This document shows positions 1 through 7,481 of a stretch of DNA of 64,000 nt, one piece after another. Numbering within the stretch: the stretch's first letter is position 1; every line of letters begins with the position of its first letter. Below the pieces are notes generated by a model, which was not told the DNA's origin, did not search any database, and worked only from the letters and a program-made list of their open reading frames with translations. A program made the translations under genes and the position numbers. The stretch comes from Exiguobacterium aurantiacum (GTDB taxonomy: Bacteria; Bacillota; Bacilli; Exiguobacteriales; Exiguobacteriaceae), in assembly GCF_024362205.1 (NCBI RefSeq), contig NZ_CP101462.1, positions 2,407,001 to 2,471,000 of the forward strand, written 5' to 3'.

Positions 1-494
1 TGCGCGCGGTCGCCTTGTCGCATATAGCGGCGAAGCGTTCCTTCCCGCGAGAACCCGTTTTTCTCGAGCATTTGTTGCGATGCGACATTATCCGTGAAGA
101 CGATGGCACCGACTCGCTCCATCTCGCCTGTTTGCTCGACATAGTTTAACGCGGCCTGGAGCGCTTCCGTGGCGTAACCGTGACGCCAATAGTTCGGGTG
201 GATCTCGTAACCGACCTCGGCACGTCGATGCCGTGGTGCCCGGTTATGGAATCCAATCGTCCCGATCAAATCGGACGACTCTTTCGCCACGATGCCCCAA
301 CGCATCACCGCGCCGGATTCAATCCCATCGAGCATACCGATCAGCATCTGTTCCGTCTCGGAGATTGAGTCATGAGGCTCCATCCCGTAGTAACGCAAGA
401 CGTCGGGGTCTGAAAAGATGGTAAACAGCCGCTCGGCATCGGTCACGTCGAGTTGTCGTAACCGGAGCCGTTCCGTTTCAATCGTTGGAAGCAT
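1..494 (-). CDS. GNAT N-acetyltransferase, RimJ/RimL-like (3' end outside window)
   Basis: The minus strand reads from an ATG at 494 to the window edge without a stop, giving about 164 residues. It opens with MLPTIETERLRLRQL, the usual N-terminus of RimJ/RimL-type acetyltransferases that modify an amino group using acetyl-CoA. A GYEIHPNYWRHGYATEAL segment near residue 90 fits the acetyl-CoA binding loop, and an N-x-x-S-x-x-x-x-x-K-x-G-F element follows. It starts 5 nt after the liaR stop, with a modest AAAGGGTGA ribosome site overlapping that stop, so it is probably the last gene of the lia operon. The substrate cannot be told from sequence. Confidence 0.85.
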   Translation of the reverse strand, partial: MLPTIETERLRLRQLDVTDAERLFTIFSDPDVLRYYGMEPHDSISETEQMLIGMLDGIESGAVMRWGIVAKESSDLIGTIGFHNRAPRHRRAEVGYEIHPNYWRHGYATEALQAALNYVEQTGEMERVGAIVFTDNVASQQMLEKNGFSREGTLRRYMRQGDRA

Positions 495-499
495 CCGAC

Positions 500-1135
500 T
501 CACCCTTTACTGACGATATTATGTTGAAATGCATAGACGACGGCTTGCGTCCGGTCGTAGACGTCAAGCTTCGTCAAAATGTTGGAGACGTGGGTCTTCA
601 CTGTCTTCAACGAGATGTATAGTTCGTCGGCGATGACTTGGTTCGACTTTCCTTCCGCCATCAATTGCAAAATCTCGCGTTCCCGGGCCGTCAAACTCTC
701 GTGCAACGTCTTTTCCGGGTGACGGAGCCGTTCGAGCATCTTGCCCGTCACTTGGGCGGCCATGACGGGATTGCCGGCTGCCGTTTGACGAATCGCGTCG
801 GCGATCTCATTGGCGTTCGCCGTCTTCAAGACGTAACTCATCGCCCCGGCCTCGATGACCGGATACACTTTCTCGTCATCTAAGAAACTCGTCACGACTA
901 AAATCTTGGCCTCTTTCCAACTCGCCTTGATTCGCTTCGTCGACTCGACCCCATCGACGGGTTCCATCACTAAATCCATTAAGACGACATCAGGCTTCTC
1001 GGCGATGGCGAGTTCCGCCCCAGTCGCGCCGTCCGATGCCTCTCCGACGACTTCGATATCAGGCTGCGTCGACAAGAATGCCGAGACACCGGCCCGCACC
1101 ATCTCGTGGTCATCAATCAATACGACTCGAATCAT
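500..1135 (-). CDS. liaR: Response regulator LiaR/VraR (NarL family)
   Basis: This 211-residue regulator has an N-terminal receiver domain with acidic pocket D8/D9 and phosphoacceptor D54 (VVLMDLVMEP). Its C-terminal LuxR-type helix-turn-helix (about 145-205) carries LTAREREILQLMAEGKSNQVI. The ATG overlaps the liaS stop by one base (TAATG), so the pair is translationally coupled. Family and gene order identify it as LiaR/VraR, which activates cell-envelope stress genes after phosphorylation by LiaS; its main target is expected to be the liaI-liaH promoter at the head of this operon. Confidence 0.93.
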   Translation of the reverse strand: MIRVVLIDDHEMVRAGVSAFLSTQPDIEVVGEASDGATGAELAIAEKPDVVLMDLVMEPVDGVESTKRIKASWKEAKILVVTSFLDDEKVYPVIEAGAMSYVLKTANANEIADAIRQTAAGNPVMAAQVTGKMLERLRHPEKTLHESLTAREREILQLMAEGKSNQVIADELYISLKTVKTHVSNILTKLDVYDRTQAVVYAFQHNIVSKG

Positions 1136-2160
1136 TATAACCCCTCCACTTGTTGTTTCACACGCACTTCAATCTGAGTACCGACGCCGGGCACACTGAC
1201 GAGTCGTAACGTCCCGCCGACCTCAGCCGTCCTCTCTCTTATCGATTGTAAGCCATATGAGGCGACTTGTGTATCATCGACATTAAAGCCGATCCCGTCG
1301 TCGTTAATTTTTAAGATGACCGTCTGTTGCACGGTCCGCATTTCGATTTCAAGCCGTTTCGCTTTCGCATGGCGAAGCGTATTGCTGATCGCTTCTTGAA
1401 CGATGCGGAACAGTTCGTTCTCGGTATGGCGTGACAAATCGACTTCTTCGAGGCGCCAGACGAGCTCGGTCGATTGTTTGCGCGACAGTTCTTCTAACAG
1501 TCGCTCGATGCCGGTCTTAAGGGTCATCCCTTCGAGTTCGACCGGACGGAGTTGCAAAAGAAGCGAGCGCATCTCCGCCTGAGCGGTTTGCGCCATCACT
1601 TCGACTTGTTCGATTTGCTTGGCGGCCACGTCCGGCTTCGAGATGATTGTCTGCTTGGCCGCCGTCGTCATCATTGAGATGGCGTACAGTTGCTGGCTGA
1701 CCGAGTCATGCAGTTCCCGAGCGACACGGCGCCGTTCTTCGACGACCGCTTCGCTGCGCGCTTCCTCGACGCTGACGGGACGGTCACCGACTCGCTTGGC
1801 CATCTCGACCATCTCGGTGCGTTGCTTGGCGATTCGGGCAATCCGTTCGAGCGTATCACGGTAAGGCGACAGCGGCCGGAACGTGATCTCTTTTTGATTC
1901 TCAAGCTTCCATAAAGCGATTGCCACTTCACGAAAGTCGCGTCGCAAATAAAAATACGAGCCAACCCCGAACACGCTGCCGATCAAGACGGCGATGACAA
2001 GGATAGACACACCGAAAGGCAACCCTTCTTCACGTGTGAACAAATCTCGGAGTGAAGTCGAGTCACCTATTAAAAATGCGATCGTGACGAACAGTGCCGT
2101 CAACAGGCTGCTGAATAGCTGATGCCAGACGACCGTCCTTGGATATGAATCTTTCTTCAT
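1135..2160 (-). CDS. liaS: Sensor histidine kinase LiaS/VraS
   Basis: A 341-residue intramembrane-type sensor kinase. Two membrane segments (about 13-32 and 48-72) enclose a very short extracytoplasmic loop, typical of kinases that sense the envelope through a partner protein. A HisKA_3 domain follows with phosphoacceptor H151 in RELHDSVSQQL, then a HATPase_c domain with an N-box (NELFRIVQEAISNTLRHA) and a DDGIGF G-box. The start overlaps the liaF stop by 4 nt and the stop overlaps the liaR start. LiaF normally holds LiaS inactive in the absence of cell-wall antibiotics. Confidence 0.93.
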   Translation of the reverse strand: MKKDSYPRTVVWHQLFSSLLTALFVTIAFLIGDSTSLRDLFTREEGLPFGVSILVIAVLIGSVFGVGSYFYLRRDFREVAIALWKLENQKEITFRPLSPYRDTLERIARIAKQRTEMVEMAKRVGDRPVSVEEARSEAVVEERRRVARELHDSVSQQLYAISMMTTAAKQTIISKPDVAAKQIEQVEVMAQTAQAEMRSLLLQLRPVELEGMTLKTGIERLLEELSRKQSTELVWRLEEVDLSRHTENELFRIVQEAISNTLRHAKAKRLEIEMRTVQQTVILKINDDGIGFNVDDTQVASYGLQSIRERTAEVGGTLRLVSVPGVGTQIEVRVKQQVEGL

Positions 2161-2849
2161 ACGGTCATCACCTCGACACTTCCGCTCATGAGCACGATAT
2201 GGATGCGGACTTTACGCGTCGCCGCTTGATAGTCGTCCGAAGCCGTGTAGAAGCGACGGTTGAACACCGGTGAATAGTTCGACTCGTCGACTTGAATCTT
2301 ACCAAATCCAATCGAGGCATCGATTGAGTAATCGTAGCCGGCCGGAATGAGAATCCGGACATCCCCGGCGAGTCCGTTCAATAACAAGAACGTCTCTCCT
2401 TCCGGAATGATGGCGCGCGACAAGTCGAGTTCGACGTCACGCAGCAAAAAGAATTCATTCGTGTCTTGAAGCACGTAGTGACCGCTCTCTTTCGTCCCGA
2501 ACGAAAATGCCTGTTCTTGCCGAATATGCGACTTGAACCGGCTCGACTCGAGTGGACGGTTTTTATATAGCCGATAACCGAACATGAGCAAAAGCCCCGA
2601 CAACACAAAACCGAACGCCGCCGATGAGAAGATGAGTCCGACGAGCATGATGCCGCCAATGCCGTAAAAGATATAGCTGACCGGCTGATTGCCTTTACGG
2701 CTAAAGCGACGCCCGATATAAAGCAACAATAATGGGACAACCATGCTGAAGAGGACGCTGTTGCCACCCGTCACGATATCGATAAATAGTCCAATGGCAA
2801 ATAAAATAATCATGAAACCGATGATTTGGCGCGTGTTCCAACGTTCCAC
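2157..2849 (-). CDS. liaF: LiaF-like membrane inhibitor of LiaS
   Basis: This 230-residue protein has about four N-terminal membrane segments (residues 8-100) and a soluble C-terminal domain (about 125-230) rich in beta strands, matching the LiaF/YvqF architecture. In Bacillus, LiaF represses LiaS signalling at the membrane. The start is GTG preceded by GGGGGAAGCAAC; no better ATG lies nearby. It couples to liaS by a 4-nt overlap. About 86 nt and an imperfect hairpin separate it from the pspA/liaH gene, so expression of the F-S-R part may be lower than that of I-H. Confidence 0.88.
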   Translation of the reverse strand: MERWNTRQIIGFMIILFAIGLFIDIVTGGNSVLFSMVVPLLLLYIGRRFSRKGNQPVSYIFYGIGGIMLVGLIFSSAAFGFVLSGLLLMFGYRLYKNRPLESSRFKSHIRQEQAFSFGTKESGHYVLQDTNEFFLLRDVELDLSRAIIPEGETFLLLNGLAGDVRILIPAGYDYSIDASIGFGKIQVDESNYSPVFNRRFYTASDDYQAATRKVRIHIVLMSGSVEVMTV

Positions 2850-2891
2850 GTTGCTTCCCCCTCTCTAACAGTATGTAACATGAAGCAAAGA

Positions 2892-2924
2892 AGCGATGGC
2901 CCAACAATTCGCCGGACCATCGCT
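2892..2924 (-). terminator. Intercistronic hairpin between liaH and liaF
   Basis: AGCGATGG and CCATCGCT arms close a hairpin just after the liaH stop. On the minus strand only a broken T-rich tract follows, so a leaky terminator or processing site is more likely than a full stop. This would give high liaIH and low liaFSR expression. Confidence 0.5.
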
Positions 2925-2935
2925 GAACCGTTGCG

Positions 2936-3607
2936 TCAGTCTTGTTTGAAACGACGCTCAAGTTCTTTTAGTTTTGCTTCGAAATCATCTTCATCCGCCG
3001 CATCAAGTTTTTCTTCAGCGGCCGGTTCTTGCTTCTTCTCTTCTGCTTTTTTCTCGTCTTCCGTGAACGGATGAGTCTTCGATGTCTCAGCCCCGAAGAT
3101 TTGATCGAGCGCACCTTTCAATAGATCCAGGTTCTCTCGCATCGCAAATTCGTACCGTTTGTTTTGCATCTCATCGAGCTTCAGTCGCATCTCGAGGGCA
3201 CGACGCTCAAGAGCATCAAGTTCACGCGTTCCTTCGTCGAGAAGACCTTCGAAGTAACGATATTGCTCGCCATAGTGCTTCGACTCAAGCGCCGCCCGTT
3301 CGGCGAGCTTGTCTTCGCCCGCTTGTTTGGCAAGCTCTGTCTGCTCGTAACGCTTATCAGCCATCTGCTTGGCGTTATCTCGTTTCGTCGCAAGTTCCTC
3401 GAGCAATGCCTTCTGACGCTCGACGAGACGTTCGACCGACAACGCTTCCTTCTCAGCCCCGCGGATATGGCGGTTCAATTCAGCTTCCCCACTCGAGCGT
3501 GGAGCAGAACGTGGCCCCTCTTTATCTTGGAATTTCTTCATCTCTTTCGATAGTTCTTTCGTCAACTCGTTAGCTAAATCACGAAACTGGTCAAATGGTG
3601 TTTTCAT
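2936..3607 (-). CDS. liaH: Phage shock protein A family coiled-coil protein (LiaH)
   Basis: A 223-residue, almost wholly helical, highly charged protein with no membrane segment. It has long heptad-like stretches (about 45-165) and an acidic/basic Lys-Glu-rich tail, as in PspA/IM30/LiaH proteins that oligomerise on the inner face of a damaged membrane. The start has AAAGGAGGACATCAAG before ATG. It follows the small membrane protein at 3630-4013 as liaH follows liaI in Bacillus. The N-terminus is divergent, with no clear amphipathic helix a, so membrane recruitment may depend on the LiaI-like partner (inference). Confidence 0.85.
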   Translation of the reverse strand: MKTPFDQFRDLANELTKELSKEMKKFQDKEGPRSAPRSSGEAELNRHIRGAEKEALSVERLVERQKALLEELATKRDNAKQMADKRYEQTELAKQAGEDKLAERAALESKHYGEQYRYFEGLLDEGTRELDALERRALEMRLKLDEMQNKRYEFAMRENLDLLKGALDQIFGAETSKTHPFTEDEKKAEEKKQEPAAEEKLDAADEDDFEAKLKELERRFKQD

Positions 3608-3629
3608 CTTGATGTCCTCCTTTTGAATC

Positions 3630-4013
3630 TTAGCGACGGTTTACAAACTTCTGCCAAACTTGATCGAACGATTGAAAGCTGCTGCGGCTCGCACGCGACC
3701 CGTCCGCATTGAAAATCTCGACGTCTTGTTTTTGGTTAGCATACATCATATACCCTTTAAACAATACCCATGCCACTACAATCCCGATCAACGCCCAAAT
3801 ATTCGATAAAATTGTGATGATCCCGATCACGGCAAGCGCGCCGTAACCGATTTTTGCGCCGACATGTGTCACGGCCATGAATCTGACTCCAGCCCACAGT
3901 GCTAAGAGCGCCCCCAAACCGAACATGATCATGTTCGGTAAAAAGCCGATTAGAACGAGAACTAAAGAGATCGCGGCCACAATGAACAAGACTTGTTTCA
4001 CCTGGCGATTCAT
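3630..4013 (-). CDS. LiaI-like small membrane protein
   Basis: A 127-residue protein with four hydrophobic segments arranged as two hairpins (about 7-25, 28-44, 55-73, 74-92) and a polar C-terminal tail ending in VWQKFVNRR. First-gene position directly upstream of the PspA homologue, with a GAGGAGGGATAATCG ribosome site, matches Bacillus liaI, whose product anchors LiaH to the membrane. The sequence itself is not distinctive, so the assignment rests on topology and synteny. No liaG-like gene is present. Confidence 0.7.
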   Translation of the reverse strand: MNRQVKQVLFIVAAISLVLVLIGFLPNMIMFGLGALLALWAGVRFMAVTHVGAKIGYGALAVIGIITILSNIWALIGIVVAWVLFKGYMMYANQKQDVEIFNADGSRASRSSFQSFDQVWQKFVNRR

Positions 4014-4093
4014 CGATTATCCCTCCTCGTTAAGTACACTCTTATCATAATACGTTATTTTTTATGGCGCGACGAGCGGAAGGCCCGTTTTCC

Positions 4094-4111
4094 CTCGGTC
4101 TGTAGACTGAG
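4094..4111 (-). promoter_or_regulatory. Candidate LiaR operator upstream of the lia operon
   Basis: An 18-bp inverted repeat (CTCaGTCTACAGACcGAG on the minus strand, 16 of 18 symmetric) lies about 80 nt upstream of the first lia gene. A TATTAT-type -10 near 4050 follows, with no good -35, as expected for an activator-dependent promoter. The link to LiaR is inferred from position. Confidence 0.5.
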
Positions 4112-4174
4112 ATGATAGCGTTCCCAAATCGTGTGTTATACTAGACGCATCGAACAACGAAAGGATGATGTTTT

Positions 4175-4243
4175 ATGAGCACCGTACAATTCGCAGTACA
4201 CATCTTGTCAGCCAATCGGAGGGCGACTGTCCTCCATCATTAA
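4175..4243 (+). CDS. 22-residue leader ORF upstream of rsgA
   Basis: A complete ATG-TAA frame of 22 codons (MSTVQFAVHILS...) preceded by GAAAGG at 10-nt spacing. Its last part contains an 18-nt hairpin with GGAGG and CCTCC arms (4218-4235), and its stop lies 15 nt before the TTG start of rsgA. A TATACT -10 sits at 4138-4143. Size, ribosome site and position suggest a leader peptide coupled to rsgA translation, but no family is recognised. Confidence 0.45.
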   Translation: MSTVQFAVHILSANRRATVLHH

Positions 4244-4258
4244 AAGGGAGGATTCTAT

Positions 4259-5230
4259 TTGAATCAAACAACAACAACGGGACGTGTCACGGCACAGTTC
4301 CAACATATGTACACGGTCACGACTGAAAACGCGAACTATACGTGTAGCGTCACCGGCAAATTCCGTCACGAGGCCGAAAGTGAGCGCGACTATCCGGTCA
4401 TCGGTGACTTCGTCGAGTTCACCGTTCGCGAGCATGGTCAAGGCGTGATTCGACGTCTCCTTGAGCGGCGCACTGTCCTGTCACGGGCAGCGGCCGGCAA
4501 CGAGACGCGCGAACAATTGATCTGCGCGAACGTCGACTTCATCTTAATCACGATGGCGTGCGGGCACGACTTCAATCTGCGCCGCCTCGAGCGCTATTCG
4601 CTCGCCGCATGGGAAACCGGCGCCACGCCGCTCATCGTCTTGACGAAATCAGACCAAGTCGACAATGCCGAGGCGCTCGTCGATGAGCTCGCTTTGACGG
4701 TGCCAGGGGTCGATGTCTTTCCCGTCAGTTCACTTACAGGCGATGGCGTCGAAGCGTTGCGAGCCGCACTGCCGAGCGGAAGCACGATTGTGCTCGTCGG
4801 TTCGTCCGGTGTCGGGAAATCGACGCTGACGAACGCGCTCGCCGGGACGAGCGTCGCCGAGACACAGACCGTCCGCGAGAGCGATGAACGCGGCAAGCAT
4901 ACGACGACGCATCGCGAACTGTTCCAGATTGACGACTTGTTCGTCATCGACACCCCGGGCATGCGTGAGTTCGGACTTTGGGACGGGGCCGATCATCTTG
5001 ACGACACGTTTCGAGATATCGAGGCGCTCGCCGAGACGTGTCAGTTCCGGGACTGTTCGCACGGCAACGAACCGGGCTGTGCCGTCCGAGCCGCCATCAC
5101 ATCTGGAACGCTCGATGCGAAACGCTATCAGAGCTTCGTCAAACTCGAGCGCGAGCTCCGCTACGCCGAGAAGCGTCAAGCGGAAGCGGCTCGTCTCGCC
5201 GAGAAGAAAAAACGAAAAACGAAAGCATAA
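4259..5230 (+). CDS. rsgA: Ribosome small subunit-dependent GTPase A
   Basis: A 323-residue circularly permuted GTPase involved in 30S maturation. An N-terminal OB-fold (about 8-75) binds the ribosome. The G motifs then appear in permuted order: TKSD at 129-132, P-loop GSSGVGKST at 181-189, and DTPG at 231-234. A zinc knuckle follows with C261, C266, H268 and C274, and the tail is Lys/Arg-rich. The start is TTG with AAAGGGAGG 8 nt upstream; no in-frame ATG fits. It is transcribed alone, divergently from the lia operon. Confidence 0.96.
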   Translation: MNQTTTTGRVTAQFQHMYTVTTENANYTCSVTGKFRHEAESERDYPVIGDFVEFTVREHGQGVIRRLLERRTVLSRAAAGNETREQLICANVDFILITMACGHDFNLRRLERYSLAAWETGATPLIVLTKSDQVDNAEALVDELALTVPGVDVFPVSSLTGDGVEALRAALPSGSTIVLVGSSGVGKSTLTNALAGTSVAETQTVRESDERGKHTTTHRELFQIDDLFVIDTPGMREFGLWDGADHLDDTFRDIEALAETCQFRDCSHGNEPGCAVRAAITSGTLDAKRYQSFVKLERELRYAEKRQAEAARLAEKKKRKTKA

Positions 5231-5239
5231 ACTAAGAAT

Positions 5240-5271
5240 GGAGTCACAGAAAAAACTGTGGCTCCTTTTTC
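5240..5271 (+). terminator. Rho-independent terminator after rsgA
   Basis: GGAGtCACAG / CTGTGgCTCC stem with an A6 loop, followed by TTTTTCT. Confidence 0.9.
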
Positions 5272-5362
5272 TATCACACCGACCTAGCACCAAGTCCTAA
5301 CATCAATCCGATATTTGTGAACAACCGTTCAGAAATAGTTCGTCCAAATGCAGGCAAAACCC

Positions 5363-5391
5363 TCGAAAGAAAGCGGTTTCTCCGCTACAAT
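5363..5391 (+). promoter_or_regulatory. Predicted sigma-A promoter of malic enzyme gene
   Basis: TCGAAA and TACAAT boxes are separated by exactly 17 nt, and the -10 lies about 50 nt before the start codon. Confidence 0.55.
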
Positions 5392-5440
5392 GGATTCGTA
5401 TTCGCACAGATGAAAATCGCTAGCACATAGGGAGAGACTT

Positions 5441-6667
5441 ATGAAAACATTGAACGAACGCGCACTCGAGATGCACGCCATGCACCACGGAAAATTGGAA
5501 ACGACACCGAAAGTCGACGTTGACACGAAAGAAGCACTCAGCCTCGCCTACTCACCTGGTGTCGCCGAACCGTGCCGTCGCATCGCTGAAGATAAAGAAT
5601 TGTCTTATGAATATACCCTCCGCGCCAACACGGTCGCCGTCGTCTCAGATGGAAGTGCCGTCCTCGGCCTCGGCAATATCGGTCCAGAGGCTGCGCTCCC
5701 GGTCATGGAAGGGAAAGCCGTCTTGTTCAAAAGCTTCGCCGGCGTCGATGCGTTCCCGATTTGTCTCGACACGCATAACGTCGATGAGATCGTGCGGACC
5801 GTCGAACTGCTTGCACCGACGTTCGGTGCCGTTAACTTAGAAGACATCAAGGCACCCGAATGTTTCGAGATTGAGGCGCGCCTGAAACAGACGCTCCCGA
5901 TTCCTGTATTCCATGACGACCAACATGGAACAGCCATCGTCGTCTTGGCCGGTCTCGTCAACGCGTTGCGCCTCGTCGATAAGACGATGCCCGAACTCCG
6001 GGTCGTCATGAACGGTGCCGGGGCCGCCGGCATCGCCATCGCGAAACTATTGAAGCGTTTCGGTGTCGAAGACCTCGTCATCTGTGACACGAAAGGCGCG
6101 ATTTACGAAGGACGCGTCGAAGGGATGAACCCGTTCAAAGATCAAATCGCCAAAGCGACGAACCGGAAGCAACATGAAGGCACGCTCGCCGACGTGCTTC
6201 AAGGTGCCGACATCTTCATCGGCGTCTCGGCGGCCGGTGCCGTTACCGAAGAGATGGTTCGTTCGATGGCTGTCGATCCGGTCATCTTCGCACTCGCGAA
6301 CCCGATCCCAGAAATCATGCCGGACCTCGCGACAAAAGCCGGGGCGCGTGTCGTCGCGACCGGTCGTTCCGACTTCGCCAACCAAGTGAACAACGTCCTC
6401 GCCTTCCCTGGTATTTTCCGCGGGGCGCTTGACGTTCGCGCCACCGAGATTAACGAAGAGATGAAGGAGGCGGCCGTTCACGCAATCGCCGACTTATTGA
6501 CCGAGGAAGATCTTACGAACGGGGTCGTCATCCCGAGCCCGTTCGATAAGCGAATCGCACCTGCCGTGGCGGTCGCGGTCGCCAAAGCCGCCATCGAGAC
6601 CGGCGTCGCCAAGCGTCCGCTCGATGAGGCCGCCATCCGCCGGCACGTCAGCCAAAAACATTTGTAA
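5441..6667 (+). CDS. NAD(P)-dependent malic enzyme (YtsJ-like)
   Basis: A 408-residue short-form malic enzyme, which oxidatively decarboxylates L-malate to pyruvate with reduction of NAD(P)+. The N-terminal malic domain holds the conserved YSPGVAEPCRRI, LEDIKAPECFEIE and FHDDQHGTAIV segments that bind metal and substrate. The C-terminal Rossmann domain has GAGAAGIAIAK near residue 192. Length and N-terminus match Bacillus YtsJ. GGGAGAG precedes the ATG. It is a single-gene unit closed by a bidirectional terminator; cofactor preference cannot be read reliably here. Confidence 0.95.
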   Translation: MKTLNERALEMHAMHHGKLETTPKVDVDTKEALSLAYSPGVAEPCRRIAEDKELSYEYTLRANTVAVVSDGSAVLGLGNIGPEAALPVMEGKAVLFKSFAGVDAFPICLDTHNVDEIVRTVELLAPTFGAVNLEDIKAPECFEIEARLKQTLPIPVFHDDQHGTAIVVLAGLVNALRLVDKTMPELRVVMNGAGAAGIAIAKLLKRFGVEDLVICDTKGAIYEGRVEGMNPFKDQIAKATNRKQHEGTLADVLQGADIFIGVSAAGAVTEEMVRSMAVDPVIFALANPIPEIMPDLATKAGARVVATGRSDFANQVNNVLAFPGIFRGALDVRATEINEEMKEAAVHAIADLLTEEDLTNGVVIPSPFDKRIAPAVAVAVAKAAIETGVAKRPLDEAAIRRHVSQKHL

Positions 6668-6670
6668 TCC

Positions 6671-6709
6671 AAAAACTGTGCAGACCGTATTGGTCTGCAC
6701 AGTTTTTTT
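6671..6709. terminator. Bidirectional terminator between malic enzyme gene and pflA
   Basis: Perfect 12-bp stem ACTGTGCAGACC / GGTCTGCACAGT with T7 on the plus side and a T-run on the minus side. The pflA stop codon lies in its tail. Confidence 0.92.
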
Positions 6710-7424
6710 AGACGGTACCTTGTAAGATTCCTTCCGCCCATTCGACTTCTTCCGTCGTCGGAGGTTTAATTCCTTTGAGCGGATAGTCGAGACCGAGCGC
6801 CTCCCACTTATAGACACCCATCTCATGGTACGGCAAGATTTCGACTTTCTCGACGTGGTCGAGTTTTTGGATGAACGCCGCCGTACGACGGAGCGCTCCT
6901 TCATCAAGCGTCCATTCTGGGACGAGGACGTGGCGAATCCACATTTTCGTTCCGCGCTCGGATAGATGTTCAGCAAGCGCGAGCGTGTTGACGTTGCTAC
7001 GTCCCGTCAGTTTCTTACACATGTCATCGTCGATATGTTTGATGTCGAGTAAGACGAGATCGGTATGATCTAAGATCGCATCCAAGTTAGGGGGACGAAG
7101 TGCACCCGATGTGTCGAGTGTCGTGTGAAGACCGTGTTTCTTCGCTTCACGCAAGAGTGCCTCTAAAAACTCTGGCTGCGCGAGCGGGTCGCCCCCTGAA
7201 ATCGTGATACCGCCTTTTGATGCTTCCATGAACGGACGATAGCTGAGCGCTTCTTGAATGACGTCCTCGGCCGAACGATGGTTATTCTTTTTGAAATCCC
7301 ATGTGTCAGCATTGTGGCAATACAAGCAACGAAGCGCACAACCTTGTAAAAAGACGATAAAACGAATTCCCGGGCCGTCAACGGTTCCAAACGATTCGAC
7401 CGAGTGTACATATCCCATTGTCAT
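6708..7424 (-). CDS. pflA: Pyruvate formate-lyase activating enzyme
   Basis: A 238-residue radical SAM protein that installs the glycyl radical on PflB. The CxxxCxxC cluster motif is C29, C33 and C36 (GCALRCLYCHN), followed by the GGDP motif that contacts S-adenosylmethionine (about residue 78). AGGAGGTCATTTCG precedes the ATG. It follows pflB after 57 nt that include a strong hairpin, which probably lowers its transcription relative to the catalytic enzyme. Confidence 0.96.
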   Translation of the reverse strand: MTMGYVHSVESFGTVDGPGIRFIVFLQGCALRCLYCHNADTWDFKKNNHRSAEDVIQEALSYRPFMEASKGGITISGGDPLAQPEFLEALLREAKKHGLHTTLDTSGALRPPNLDAILDHTDLVLLDIKHIDDDMCKKLTGRSNVNTLALAEHLSERGTKMWIRHVLVPEWTLDEGALRRTAAFIQKLDHVEKVEILPYHEMGVYKWEALGLDYPLKGIKPPTTEEVEWAEGILQGTV

Positions 7425-7448
7425 CGAAATGACCTCCTAACGAAATGA

Positions 7449-7470
7449 GCGGCCTTCAGATGAAGGCCGC
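7449..7470 (-). terminator. Attenuating hairpin between pflB and pflA
   Basis: Perfect 22-nt palindrome GCGGCCTTCA/TGAAGGCCGC without a T-run, so probably an mRNA-stabilising or partial termination element rather than a full terminator. Confidence 0.6.
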
Positions 7471-7481
7471 CAAGCCTTTGT

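Noticed and set aside
2157-4013. lia genes as a separate phage-shock-like novel system
   Set aside because: Gene content and order match the known Bacillus lia system; only details differ.
4165-4326. A longer 53-codon ORF starting at 4165 and overlapping rsgA
   Set aside because: The only purine-rich sequence lies directly against its ATG, and its frame overlaps the clear RsgA coding region. The 22-codon frame has the better ribosome-site spacing.
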